NCBI GenBank assembly: GCA_965178125.1
Contig: OZ237768.1
Location: 1-64,000, forward strand
Origin: Bilabrum cf. latius
Taxonomy: Eukaryota > Bigyra: Bicosoecida > Bigyra > Bicosoecida
DNA: 64,000 bases
Direction of reading: 5' to 3'
The notes under the pieces were generated by a model that was not told the DNA's origin, ran no database searches, and saw only the letters and a list, made by a program, of their open reading frames with translations. The position numbers and the translations under genes are program-made. This document shows positions 27,501 to 40,600 of the stretch, piece by piece. Each line of letters opens with the position of its first letter. Positions within the stretch are counted from its first letter, which is position 1.

Positions 27501-30500
27501 CTGGCGCGCAGGGTGTGAGGACTCTGCGCCGGGCCTTTGTGGGCATGCACAGCAGTGACTCGCATTCCAGTGTAGCCGACAGTGGTATGGACCGTCGCGA
27601 TAGTGCGCAGAGTTTTGGAATGGCAGGCACGTCATTGTGGAACGATCCTAACGGATCTGGCCGGCGGAGTACCAACACCACTGACTCTATTGACCGACAG
27701 CGGAATGGTGACATCATATTTGGATTCAACCGCCCGAACCTGTGGGGCGATGCGTTTGATGAGCGTATTTTGACTGATGGTTGGATATCATCGCAGGATG
27801 CAGCAGCAGCGTCAATACCAAGGACTGCTAGTAGAGGAGCTGTGGAGGACCAACAAAGTCAGCATGAAGTGATGTCCAGAGTGGTGTGGCAGCTGATGGA
27901 CTCTGGTCTGCAGCAAGAGGCAGGAGCCAGAGAGCCACTGACCCCGCTTGAAGATGCTGACCACGAGCTGGATCCCAGTCCAGCACCCGATGATTCGTCT
28001 CGGCATTGGGCGGCATCGCCCGCTATGCTTTTGTAGCCTGGAGCAGGATCGGTGCGAGAGCACAGGGAGGGCGGGAGTTCTGAAGTGGTTTTTCCAGAGA
28101 AGGGCTTGGGGGTCTCGCCGCGCGGCTCTTCTTGTCACCGTTTGCTGCAGATAGCGTTTGATGGCATGTCGCGTAGCTAGTTCATCTAGCTGGTCGATAT
28201 CGGGCGGTCTAGCCCTTTAGACACGTTTGCGCTTTACGATGGATTTCATAACAGGTCGCATGCGGCCGGGGCTGTCGACCGGATTATCCGGTTGCGCGTT
28301 GGGAAAGCCCAGAAGTATTTGGGTTCGATGCGGACCGAAACAGCATCTGCCTGCATTAATGTTGCAGTTGGCTTGCTGCCTCGGTTGCGGTCTGATTCGG
28401 TCTTGAGGACAGATACTCTCGCGCTCTATATGGAAACTACTGCGTCAGGGCAGATCGTGCCGCTGCCCACTCACCTGCCTGGCCAAGAGTCGAACATGGC
28501 ATTGCGAACTGGGGATGCCGCTAGATCCATGCGAGCACTCAAGCAACTCGCAATCCTCGCCCCGAGGAGCGGCGCCAGCTTTGCCGCACTCGGGCATGTT
28601 CTTCGAGCGCATGAATGTCCTGAACAAGCTGACCGCACGCTTTTCATGGCAATCAAGCGATACCCCGGAAGCCCCAGCGTGTGGCAATCATGGCTGTGGC
28701 TGCGTGAGGCCCAGTTGCTCTCTGCTGCTACGCTCACTTACGGCCTGGAATCACTTTTGCATACTCCCCTTGAGGAGGCAAGGTCGTGGTTCCCGGGTCC
28801 AGCCACCCCCACCCTGCCCCGCATGACTCGTGGAAGTCTAGCATCCATGCTAAATGGGGAGGTTTTGAAGATCCTGTACCATAAAATTGACTCAGAAAGG
28901 GAAGGACTGGCATCCATTGGAAATCACGCTAAGGACAATATGCCACTCGAGCAGGTCTGGGGCATCCTCTGTGATCAAGCTGCAGTTTGGGAGGAACTTG
29001 GAAGCTTATGTAGTGCTTGGATCAAAGCTCTGCAAGAATCCACCCAGGACTCCCGAGCAGCCCCCTCAGCTGTCTACATGGCTCTGAATGATTCCCGCCG
29101 GCCTTTATTGTCTCGGACTCCCACATCTTCGGACCGAGGAGCCAACCCCATGCTTGGGCATGAGACTGATCACCGACCTCGCTCTGCAGGATTGTCCGAC
29201 ACACCTGCGGCTACTGCTGGCCTAGGGGTTCGCACTCCGAGGCACCCAGCAGCGGCAGTAAATTCGGCGAGCATGAGTGCAGATGCTGAATCCAGCTTGC
29301 GAGAGAGGTCAGCAAGCGCATCCACGGAAATTCAACGGCATGGCAACTAGTCTAGATCACAAGTTACAATTGGAGCATCGGCAGCTGCTAAGCACCCGGA
29401 TAGTGGTCACCTGTGTGTGCATGGTAACTTGTCTAGTAATGCCCCGGAGAACTAGCTAACCGCCGGCACACCGGACAGGTCTTCCTACACACAGTCGTCC
29501 ACAGGCAATGTAAGGCGTCAGCAAGAGTTTCGCAGCCAGTCATCCGGAATTGTGATGCGACCCGCAGCGTCTGGCAGTGTTGGCAGTCCGCACTCAGCAT
29601 CCGTGCCCCGAAGTGTGTCCAAGTGGACCTAGCATTCTGATGCTGACCGTAGCATGCAAGAGCAAGACTCTGATCTCGAAGACGACTTTAGCCCCGGGGC
29701 TGAGGACCTAAGTGGTCTGGATCTGGCTGCAACCGCTGCTGATTACGCCGATGATAAGCCCGCCTACAGGGACAATCATTTTTGCAAACGGGACCCCCAC
29801 CGCAGCGGCCGTAGCGCAGCAGCTCGATCTGTCTCAGGTCAAGCAATCGATGCGCCGCGTACATCAAATCTGTCGAAATCCAGGGGAGTTTCCTCTAGGG
29901 AGCTCGTCAAGCTTGGCTAGGTCAGCGCGTCGGCGTCACCGACTCCTGGTCTCTCGCGCTAGCGTGCGCAGTCCGACACAGATACTAGATAGTGGGAAGG
30001 GAATCGCGAGACACTATTGCGGCGGTCGGTTTTGGAAAGTATGCGCAAGGTAATAGGCTTGTACAGGAGTAGGACTCGGGTTCTGCTAATGCAAGCCTTT
30101 CACAGTGCCAAGAGTATCACGAGTGCTAGACAGGCGTCCGGTGCCGTTTGGAAAGTGCTGGCTCAGTGTTCAAGGTACGAAGCAGTCCACGGGGAGAAGG
30201 GACGCGCTCTGCTCTTTGTAGATGCAGCTCATGCCGTATGTGACAGCAAGTCGAAGCATGACCTGCTGCTTGAGAAAGCTCGGGTGCTGGAGGCGTGCCA
30301 TTCCGTGGAGGCTGCCCGACGGCAGTACGCTGCTGTGGCACGATAGGTGTAGGATGGATTGGACTCTGCTCCATCCAAGACCAAGGCTCGGGCCCTCAAG
30401 CAGTTGGCGTGGAAATGCGCTTCGGAGCTTGCTAGCCTGGAGACTAGGGCTGGGAACCACACCGCTGCAGTGAGAATTGTAGCCACGGAGCTGAAACGAC

Positions 30501-32029
30501 AGCCAGAACACGGACGGTTGTGGGCTGCACTCTGCCAAGCATCGTGCCTCGCAGATTGCTCCTCAAAGAAGGGTGGTGCAATGTCGTCTGTACCATTGGA
30601 CAAATTGCTTGCCGAGGCCGTTAGAAGTGCTCCGAGATCTGGAGAAGTATGGGTAGAGGTCGCACGGTATCACTTAAACCCTTGTTCTGGGGCCTACAGC
30701 ACACGGCTTGCCCGTCGTGCCCTACAGTTTGCCCGTGAGTTGACGGGATAGTACGGAGATGCGTATGTTGAGAGCCTGCGACTGCACATGCTCTGCGTTG
30801 TCGGGTTCGCTTCACAAGATGACCCCATGGGGTTGGCGAGCGCAAGGGAGCTACCTGAGGAGCTCGGACTAGACCTCGCAGGTAGGCTATGCCTCGAAGC
30901 AGCACATCGACTCGTGATGATAGACTCCTCCTCAAGCATACAACAACTGGGAACAGCGAGGCAACGAGATGGCAGTCACGTGGCGCATGCATCTGTGCAT
31001 GAAACTAGCTTCAGGCTGCGGTCAGAGTCCGCCAGTGCACGCCTGCGAAGCTAGTTGAGGCACCTCTAGTAGGATGCTTTGGAATAGCCATGGGCCGTTT
31101 CGTGCCAGTCGAACTACGGTCTCATGTTCTCTGTCTGTAGGCCACTGCGGAGTAGCAGTCCAAAGGTAGTGTTGGCAGCAACCTGGGAGGTACTATCGAC
31201 CGAGTTGGCAGCCATGGCCGCTGTGTATGCGTTCGCAGCTGGTGCAGACGTGAGTGCTGCGTGTTCAAGGCTGCAGCAGGAGTTTCACGACCCTGATGCC
31301 AGCGTGGACATATCAGAGTAGCATGCATTTGAGCTGGTGCGCGGCTCTCAGCAGGACACAGTACCGCCGGGCAGCCCCACACGGAAAAGGTCAGCGACCT
31401 TGCAGTCGCTGTGCCAGGGCACACTACAGCCTGGTGATTTCGTATTGGGACTGTCCCGGCCATCAAGGCTGCTTCGAAGTGGAGCGCTCGCAGCTGCAAT
31501 GCAGCGGGAGAGGCAAACGGAGGCTGGACCCAGAGAAACGTGCAGGATGGTACTCTTCAAGCCAGATGAGTTGAGGCGTAGGGACCACAGTTTACGGGTC
31601 ACTAGCGCAGTAGCAATTAGCAGTAGTCTAGCAGCGCAGGCAGACCAGGTCGTCTTTCACGTCCCCACTGGGGACAGTTGCGTCGATGTTGAGCATGCAT
31701 CTCTACACCGAGGCAGTGCACCGCGTTCGCCGGAACTGGCTTCCACGACCAGAATGACGCCAGGTATCGACACAGGCGCAACCCAGGGCCGCCATGAGTC
31801 TGTCAGCCAGACTCCACTGGTGCACCATGCTGATGAAAATAGCTAGCTGCCTCCCGAGGACAAGATTGCACCGGCATCGCAAGACAACTCCGGCCTCGGC
31901 GCAGCCCGGTCGCAAGTACAGATTTCTGGATAGCCACAGCCGCCAAGTGGGGCGGCACCGAAACGAAAGGGGCGAAGGCGGCGCCGCAGAAGGAAGAAAG
32001 CACAGCAGGAAGGTGGTGCTGGGACTTGA
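21572..32029 (+). CDS. Giant low-complexity protein with TPR/HAT-like C-terminal region
   Basis: A 20-nt first coding exon (21572-21591, encoding MQNGVD plus two bases) joins across a 114-nt intron (21592-21705, donor GTAAGA, acceptor TTTCGCAG). The second exon then runs in one frame to TGA at 32027-32029. The product is about 3,447 residues with about 45 TAGs read through and no internal TAA or TGA. Residues up to about 2,250 are Ser/Arg/Gly/Pro-rich and look disordered. A Gln-rich tract lies at about residue 1,050. Roughly residues 2,270-3,100 have helical repeats (LKQLAILAPRSGASFAALG, LFMAIKRYPGSPSVW, then YGDAYVESLRLHML) that resemble TPR/HAT units of PRP6-like scaffolds. The tail ends in a basic cluster (KRKGRRRRRRRKK). 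No known protein is recognised. In-frame introns without stops could be hidden in the disordered part. Confidence 0.8.
24797..24910 (+). other. Poly-Gln tract with TAG mixed among CAG and CAA
   Basis: In the reading frame of the surrounding giant gene, TAG occurs at 24800, 24803, 24818, 24875, 24890, 24893 and 24899. It is interspersed with CAG/CAA codons at 24809, 24839, 24842, 24848, 24854-24871, 24887 and 24908. Codon exchange inside a homopolymeric tract is a direct internal clue to what a codon encodes, so this stretch is the strongest local evidence that UAG is read as glutamine. Confidence 0.85.
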
Positions 32030-32202
32030 CTTCCACCCGCTGGGCATCAGCCCGGCATGTGCTGGTAGTTGCTCCGTGGAGCGGTCTACTTGATTCCGGT
32101 ACCCTCAAGGCTACCTGTGGTCTTCTATGCAAATAGAATGAAATTTAATGGATGTACCGCAATTTGGAATATGTCACATCAACCCCACCTCACGTGTTAC
32201 AG

Positions 32203-34383
32203 TCAATCACTGTCTTCAGACCAGTCTGAAGATGCCCCAGACTCGGACTGAGCCGGCGCGGATCTACCACCCGCTGCCCCACGTCTAGGTTGGTTGCGGT
32301 TCACTGCCATCATCCGCTGTGCAAGCAATGCGGCCAAGCCATTGCCGCTACTACCTGCTGTTGCGCCAGCCCCACCAGGGCTTGCGCTACCATTTCCCTT
32401 TGGCGTCACTTTCTTGAGCTTACGCCCCTTGCGGATTTCATCCAGAAGAGAGGGTGGCTTACTTTCCGATCCACCCGAGTCCTTGCCTCCTCCAACCATC
32501 GCATCCACCTCAGCTGCAGACCTTTGCTTCCTGCTCGACCCCTTCGCTCGGATCTCGGCAAGCAACCCCCCTCCGCCGATGGTACCCGATGCAGCAGCAA
32601 GGCCAGCAGGTGGCCTGCCAGGTCGGCCTGGCCGGCCCGGCCGCAGGGGCCTACCTGGCTGTGCCACCTGAGTCACAGCTCGAGGTTCTGGACGAGGAGA
32701 GCTGGCAGGCCTGCCTGGCCTGCTACTCGGTCTCGGTCTCGGTCTTGGGATCGGCCTCGAGATGGCTCTAGCCTGCGCTGGTGCTGGTGCTGGTGCTGGT
32801 GCTGGTGCTGGTGCTGGTGCTGGTGCTGGTGCTGGTGCTGGTGCTGGTGCAGGTGCTGGAGCTGGAGCACGTGCCGGTGCCGGGGTAGGTGCAGGTGCAG
32901 GTGCAGGTGCTGGTGCAGGTGCTGGTGCTGGTGCAGGTGCTGGAGCTGGAGCACGTGCCGGTGCCGGGGTAGGTGCAGGTGCAGGTGCAGGTGCAGGTGC
33001 TGGTTTCGATGCCGGTGCAGGTGCAGGTGCAGGTGCAGGTGCAGGTGCAGGTGCAGGTGCAGGTGCTGGTTTCGATGCCGGTGCAGGTGCAGGTGCAGGT
33101 GCAGGTGCTGGTTTCGATGCCGGTGCAGGTGCAGGTGCAGGTGCAGGTGCAGGTGCAGGTGCAGGTGCAGGTGCAGGTGCAGGTGCAGGTGCAGGTGCAG
33201 GTGCAGGTGCAGGTGCAGGTGCCGGCGAAGGAGCCACAGTTCCCGTTGCTAGCCGTTCCTTCTATGTTGCCCTAGCAGCTGTTGCTTTGCTGCTAGGTCG
33301 CTTAAGCCGCGCCTTTTTGCCTAGTGTGTTGCCAACCTGAGCTCGCTGCTAGGCAGTAGCAGCGGGCGCAGCACTACTAATAGCAGCATTGTCCGGTGCA
33401 TGCCCCGGTGGTTTCCTGTGTTCAGCTGACTGTCTACTCCTGGTGCTAAATGCCTTGGACTAGCGCTTGAGCGCTGGTCCTGCAGAGCCGATCTCTTGAG
33501 GGGGGACTAGACTGGGTATTAAACGTGGGAGAACTACGCTTCTATCCCCAGTACTAGTCTCCCAGTCTGGAGAGGCCCCCGAGAGCAGCCCTGCTCCGCC
33601 TAGGGGCTGCAGCACCGGCCCTGCCCCGGACGGGACCATGCAGGGCGGCGGGCCAAATCGGCCGCCTCGTGCTTCGTGCTACACGGCGTCTTGTAATGAG
33701 TCGCGGCTCGCGTGGCGCCCGGCTCGGGGACCCGACGCACCTTGTCGCCACCCGCGCGCCGGTCGAACGGCGAGCAGAGGCTGACCACCGTCATCACCGT
33801 CATCTTCTGCAGCCGTATCTGGATGCTACTCCGCAGCCACCACCCGGGGAGAAGATCCGGCCAAGCTAGGAGCAAAAGATCGAACGAAATAGTCAGCATC
33901 GCTGTGGAGCAGCCGGCATGGCCGGTGGGCGGGAGCATGATACGCATCCAGTTGAGCTAAGTCTGGGTCCCGCGCTATCGATCTGACTCGGTTTGCTTCA
34001 TGGGATGGGCGTTCATCCCTACTAAATGGGTTAACAGACCAATGGGAATGAAGCCGATCCTGCGCCTGCGTCGAAACCCTCGCAGTTTTGCGATTTGCTA
34101 GCGCTGCCACCCGCTTTGACGCCAACTCAGCTCTTGCCTTGATGGCGGCTGATCCTGCATATCACGATGAAACTTGAAAGCTGTTCACTTTGTGAGGTGC
34201 TTCAATCTGGTATCACAAGCGATTGCCGCAATGTTGCTATCTCTCACTTGTCGCAACATTCGTAGTCAGGGCGGCCATCCTCTGCGAAATACGCTGGAGG
34301 ACGCCAATAATTGGAAGTGCTTCAGCTTGCAGCACATCTCGTCGTTTTTGATCCAGGGTCAGCTACCGGCTTGGCAGCGACAT
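32203..34383 (-). CDS. WAVE/WASH-like actin nucleation-promoting factor
   Basis: Exon 1 is 34383-34248, the 93-nt intron is 34247-34155 (GTGAGA ... ATATGCAG), and exon 2 is 34154-32203, ending TGA; about 695 residues. The start is either 34383 or 34410, below an in-frame TGA at 34462. The N-terminal helix (LQRISQRMAAL ... KARAELASKRVAALANR) resembles the WAVE or WASH homology domain. DPDLAQLDAYHAP with HSDADYFVRSF recalls the WAVE segment before the basic region. A long Pro-Ala array replaces the usual polyproline linker. The C-terminus carries two WH2 motifs (GLLAEIRAKGSSRKQ, SLLDEIRKGRKLKKV), a connector (NGLAALLAQRMMAVNR) and an acidic tail with Trp (SDWSEDSD), the actin- and Arp2/3-binding VCA layout. 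About six TAGs are read through. WAVE versus WASH is not settled. Confidence 0.8.
32776..33222. repeat. Hexanucleotide GGTGCA/GGTGCT array (coding)
   Basis: About 70 tandem GGTGC(A/T) units with three short GGTTTCGATGCC interruptions and two copies of a ctggagctggagcacgtgccggtgccggggta block. On the minus strand they encode (Pro-Ala)n with PASKPAP and PTPAPARAP interruptions inside the WAVE/WASH-like gene. The left part favours GGTGCT and the right part GGTGCA, so the array appears to have expanded at least twice. The long Gly-Ala ORF on the plus strand is only the complement. Confidence 0.95.
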
Positions 34384-34615
34384 GATCGTTATATGTGCCG
34401 ATCGCAACATCCAGGATCGATCCGCTGGCTGGATGCGGTCGCAACCACTTAAAGATGCAATTCATCAAGAAGAAGATAACAATAGCTGGCTCGGAGTGCG
34501 ACAGAGTTGGAAACCCTCCTGGTCTGCTGCAGCCGGGATCCTGCTGCACTGTATAGATTTGGAAATTGGACCGTTACATTATCCAGCCAGCTTGAAGCCC
34601 TGTCTTCCTGGAGTA

Positions 34616-37600
34616 ATGGATTCCGATGCTCAGCAGAAGGTTACAACGATTCCGAATGTAGATGAAGCTGCAGAATCTGCGGCGGGACGGATACAGTCAA
34701 TCCTGTCGGAGAGTCGAAATGCAAGACAAGCAATGGAGGCAGAACTTGTGAGTCTTGGATGCTGCCTACCTGAGAATCAGTTTGACACTGGATTCTCGTC
34801 GTCTATGCGCTGTGATTGTATACCGAGTGCGATTACGCAACCATTCCCGTTGAGAATATACATATTTTGTTCTCAAGCAGAAATCGTGGGATGATACGAA
34901 GCCCGTGGTGTCCGAAGAGGCGGCACCGCAACCGAAATCTCGATGGGCGTTTAATCTGACACGATCACGCACGCGTTTGTCTTCGGACAGCTCCAGTGGC
35001 CGTGCTGGGAACAACCTTAATGAACAAGTTCCCCGGAACTCGGCTGGTGATCGAGGGCCTGCCCTTGGCGATTTGCCTGAGGTGGATCCCGACTGGGAGG
35101 GCGAATCTTCAGCTAGCAGCAAGGGTGTATTGCCCGATCTAGCACCCCCTGCAGATGATGCGGAAACAGATGCTTTAGAGTAGCAGCACGTCGCATCCCA
35201 TGCTCAAGGACGAGACGAGAACGAGCTCCTGCAGATGCTTTTGGAGCGGGAGGCCCGGCGAGAGGCGAGGGCCATCGAGCTGGCCAGGACTGCAGCAGGG
35301 CGGGGGGCGACTAGTCGAGGGCATGAGGGTGGCGATGGCAGTCGTGGTGCTGATGACAGTGATGCGAAGCAATTCGCTTCTCTGGGTACTTTCGACTTCG
35401 CCGTGGATGCTGCATTCGGTGTGCATATTTCCGATATGCGGCGAGTCGAGCAGGATGACCAAGTCTTTCCTCTTGACGCGGATGCCCCCCCACCTCCCGA
35501 CGAGCCGTCCACGGAATTCGATGGGTATCCCGGTACAATAGAACAGTAGGAGGCGCCACCGTAGGCCCGATGCAGGGTTGATGGTGGCATGGCAGACGAG
35601 GAGCCCGAGCTGGACCGAGAGACAGAGGAGGTGCCAGTGCGCCGGGCAGACGTGGGCAGCGGGGCTGCCTCGGCCGAGGATGACGAGCCCCCTGTCTCTG
35701 AACTGGACTTGCAGCTGGACCTAGGCGGCCTCAAGATACAGGCAGGAGCAGCTAAGCCACGGACAGCCATGACCCCGCCGGGTGCAGCGGCACACAGCGG
35801 GCTATTCACGTACGGGCAGATGCAGGGGGCAGCTCGACTGCGGTACCTCCTCCGGCGAGTGCTCGACGCGCCTATGCTGCTGCTGGTAGAGAAAGAGCCG
35901 CGACTGTGCGAATCGAGCCGCCAAGAATGTGCTGCCATGCGTGGGATCGCAGCGCTGGCTTTAGCCTTCGACAGGCCGACCGCTGCCGATGTATCGAAGC
36001 TGCCGCTGCGGGCCTAGGGGTCGCTGGCGCGATGCTTTGGACTGGACCTACGTCTCGTCGATGACCCCTTCGATGTGGATACCGCAAAGCTAGAAGCCGC
36101 AGATATGCGCGCACTAGTGGCTCCCTCTAGCCTATGCCACCAATCGGAGGAGTGGGCTCGGAAAGAGAAGCAAGAACCCGGCAGTAAAGACGAACCGCTA
36201 GCAGAGCGGGTGCTACGAGATGCCGAGGTTGATGACCTCAGGACCGGGGGCTGGTCTTCACTGCCGGTGTATGTCTGGCGCCTGCAGGTGTGTCTGGCAC
36301 GACTGTTGCGGCGCCGGGCCTACTTGGTTGATGACATCTCAGAGAAGGCTCCGTCGGGCTCAGCCGCTTCGAGTCGGTCGCTCCAACGTATCCGGCGGGG
36401 CTACTTCCGGCCATCGGCATTCCCGCGAGATTCGGTGATGCGTCGCCACGACCGAGTCCTACTGATAGGTCTTGAGCGACAAATAGCTCGTGTAATGGGC
36501 TGTCTCGGAGCCCTGCATCAGCTTGAAAATCGGCGCAATGTTGACGGTGGGGGTCACGGCGTGCTTCTGCTGGACGCGCTTCCTGACGTGCTGCAGGCAG
36601 TCACAGGCGTAGTAGGGGGCGGGGTACAGTTGGCCAAAGAGGGACTGACCTAGACCATTGGTGCGATGCAGTATGGCGCCGTATACTCGGCGCGAGGGCT
36701 GCAGAGAGGTGTTGGCTTCGTGGCGGGAGGTGCGGTGAATCTAGGCAGGGGAGTGGTGTGGTTGCTGGAGGGGCTTGAGTTGCCTGGCGTGGGAGGAGGC
36801 GCTGCTCAAGGCGGGATAGACCAAGGCCACGGTAGTGATGAGGACGAGAGGCACGCTGCATCGCTGACTGGGCGATCGGAACAGGCCGACGGGCACCCAT
36901 CCAGCAGCGTGATGGAGCTCAAACAACAAGACGGACCAGACGGAGGGTTTAGATTCCTGCCAGGTGGCGGCGGTTTCGGTGAGGATACTGCTCCGGAAGA
37001 TAGTAGCAAGGCTGCCAACGCACTGGAGACTCACCAGGAGGCGTCCGGAGGAGCGACAGTCCCTAGGCAATCGGGACGCGAGCGCAGCGTTGGAGGTGAC
37101 ACCGTTCCGTGGTTCTGTTGCTGCTGCCCTGCAGATGCATTGGAGGACTCCGAGATGAGTAGCCAGGAGGACAGTAAATCGAAGGCAGTGGTAGAATCGA
37201 AAACGATTGAAAGAGAGCGGAGCAAGTCCGACCCCATGAAGATTCCTGATCCGTACGACAGCGACAGTGACTTCGACCATGAGCTGGAGGAGCTGCTGGC
37301 GCCACTCATGGGAGAGAGCAGCATTGGCAGGGAGCGGCAGGCCGCTCTAACAGCAGATGCTGCAGGGAACGGTGCAACTGGAAGAGAGTATCCCGCCAGA
37401 TTATCGGGTAAGGCAGGCGGCGTGGACGGTGACGTTGGAATAGGGTCGGGTGGAGCTGCTGCCGCTGCGCAGGACGGTCCCCGCACGAACCTCCAGCGGT
37501 TGGCAGAGGCGGACGAGCAACGGAGGCTTCAAGCAGCAGTTGTACCTCCTGACACTGAGGAATAGGCAGCTGGCAAGGAGGCAGACGGGGCAGGCAAAAA

Positions 37601-40600
37601 GCCACTGAAGCCTCGCCAGCTGCTTCCACTGCTTGTTCGTGCACTGTTGGCCGTGTGCAACCCCAGCATGGCAACGCTGGAACGAGGGCGCAGGATGTAC
37701 GAAGGCGATGTTTGTGATCGAGTATCTCGATCGACGGACCCCCCAACCGCGAGCATGGTTGAATGGTGGCACGCAGAGGGACCAGGGCGCTCTACTGGTG
37801 GTATGCCTGGGACGTCACGGGCGACAGCCAGCAGTGAAGTATAGAGACAGATGGGCGGAAAGCATGCCCTACAGTTTGCCGCGCTGCCTCAAGCATGTGA
37901 AGATCTGCTGAGTGAGTTTTGCGAGCGCTTCCGCATCTCTCGCGTGGCACGGCATGCAGAGCTGCTGCTGGCTCACTGTCAGCTGCTGCAGCAAGCAGTC
38001 GAGGAGCATTGCTGCAAGCAGACCGCTGCTCTTGCAGACCACCTCGCAGCGGTAGCAGCACTGACCGAGTCCCTCGATGCCCTAATTACTGGTCGAAGCG
38101 CGCCGGACATTGCCTTAGGTGGCAGGCGTGATCGGCAGCCGCTTGCAGTTGTGCAGCCCACGCGAGTGCCCCGTGACCCGGTGCCTCAGCTTGATCTGGA
38201 CCTTGCCCAGGCTGCATCGATGCGTCTGCTTGACATAGCCAGCATTGCCACGAGGCGAACCCCGCAAGTACTTGCTGGCACTGATGGCACCCTTTGCCTG
38301 GGTCTGATACTCCGGATCTACCTTGCCAGTCACCGTGTGTTCCTGCGACTCACCCCGAGTGTGGCTGCATAGTCGCTTGCCTTTGGAGCTATGGTCCTTC
38401 GAGACGTGCGATCGTCGCTGCGGAGGGAGTGGCGCATCCGGACACGTCGTCTAAAGCGGGAGTACGAGCTGTCTGGCGAAGGGGGCATGTTCGTGGGTCA
38501 ACTGGCAGTTTAGCGAAAATTGCTGACGAAGCCATCAAAGACGTCTCTGTCTGCATTTCTTGGCTAGGAAAGCGCTGTAAGCGGCCAGAAAGTAGCACCC
38601 CGTTCTGGCCATGCACGGGTGCCAAGCTCGCAGAAGGATCCGCTGCACGTGGCTGCTCATGGCGCCGAAGCAATTTTTGGAGTGGTGCCATCTGGACATT
38701 AGTTCCGGTCTTTAGAAGACCGTGCTGCAATGATGGTCGGTCCCGAGGCGTTTTCGCTATCTCGCGGCACTGCCGAATCGGCGCTTGTGCAGTCGTATGG
38801 CGGGCACCAGGCAGGCAGTTCAAGGCTGGCCAAGATGCTGAAGCTGACTCCTCCTGCTACCGTCCAGGTAGAGCGCAGCAGCAGCAGTAGCGGCACTGGC
38901 AAGGGCGACTCTGTTTTCGTCTCCATGCTCGTGCAGCTGAACCCGGAGCAGTGCAAAGGAGTGCGGGTGATGCAGAACGAGGGACGCATCATTCTCGCAA
39001 CGGTGCCGCATGGGGCCTCAACTTCGGGCTTGCGACTGCTGGATCGGGTCTTGCTCGTCGATGCCATGCCTGCCCGCCCTGCCCGTGTCCACGACGTGCA
39101 ATCCCGGCTGGATCGATGCGCAAGGAGCGGTGCACGCGGCCGCCCCATTGAGCTCGTTGTATCCCGCGCGTGCCGCCCACGGCAAGCGGCGGTGTTTCGC
39201 ATGTTGGAAGCCACTCGAGCAGTCGACGGCCCGAGTACAATGCTGAAGGGGGTGTCCGGTGCCGACGCTAGAGCAGCACCGGCGGCCGCTGCGCTGCAAC
39301 TAGAGACAGAGCATAAGAGCTCGGCAGCTCGGAGCGCTACACGGGTACAGAGCATCAGTTGCTTGGCAGTGGAGCTCGTGGTAGGCCGCGCGGTTTCTCT
39401 GCTATCCGGCATCATCGCGGAGCGGGCGCGCCTGCGAGTAGTTGCCCGGTGGCTTTCTGCAGAACCACTGGACGCGAGAGGAGTACAGGAAGTGATCGAA
39501 GCTGAGGAGAAGAGAGCGGACGAAGAGGTAGCCGGGCGAGTGCTGCCACCTGCCGTGGCACTTCGCCCGCTTGCTGCTCGACCTCTTTCCGAGTCCACTG
39601 GCGGGCCCGGAGAAGGGGCTGCTCGCACAACCGAAGTGGCTGATCTGGGATTCGTCTCAACGGCGCAGGCTCGGCATTCGTAGTTGCTGACAGGCCTTTA
39701 GGCGCAAGAACTTGTGAGTCAGATTGAGGCTCGACGAATCGGGCGCGTGTCGCTGAATATGGCTGTAAGGCAGACCAACTGGGAAGGAGAAAGGGTGCAA
39801 ATTGCGCTACCGCCAGCTGCTCAAGTCCTGGCTCGCGAGCAACTGAGTTCGGGCAAAGACTCAGTTGGGAGTCAAGTGCCTGACCACGAGATTCTGACCC
39901 AGTCCAAGTAGGTGTGTCTCGTGGTGGAGATCAGAGATGATTCGCAGGCGGCGCTGGGTCGCGGCGGTAGTGTATCGAGCGAGAGGAAAGATGGGGGAGG
40001 TGAGAGAGTCGGCAATAGCGACACTGAGGACGAAGATGACCAGGGGACGCCACTGCCGGCTACGCCGTCCAGTTCCACTGAGCCCGCGCCTCGTCGCCGA
40101 CTCCGAGGCGCGCTGGTAGGACACATGATGTGCATCTTCCAGGTGAGACCTCTACAGGACTTGCGCGAGCCCGAGTTGTTGTCATGGCGGCAGGACTTGA
40201 GGCTGCTGGGCAAGGCCAGGCAGAACATGGAGGCGGCCAAGAAGCGTACCGAGAATCCGGTACGTGCAGCAAGCGCGGGGCCGCAGCCTCGTCCTGAAGA
40301 AGACACGTACTGCAGCCCGGCACTTTAGGTTGATGCAGGGCTCACACTCTCTCCATTTCTGGCAGCCACAGATCATGGAGCAATCCACAGAGCCTTTATT
40401 GAGTCGCAATCGGAATCAGGGCATGCAGCAGGCTCGGGCCAGTCGCAGGACTCGAGGCAAGATGTGGCCACTGCGAGTCCCGGGCACGAGGAAGAGGATG
40501 TGGTTGGCGACTGGAGCGACGAAGACTGTGCAGAGGCGGTTCTACGGCTGAACGATATGCTGGACTAGGGTGTGGGAGCTGAAGGGCGACGTGGAAGTTA

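Noticed and set aside
32762-33340. Plus-strand Gly-Ala repeat ORF and the Val-Gln and Arg-Cys repeat ORFs
   Set aside because: They are complements or shifted frames of the hexanucleotide array. Only the minus-strand frame continues into WH2 motifs and an N-terminal domain.
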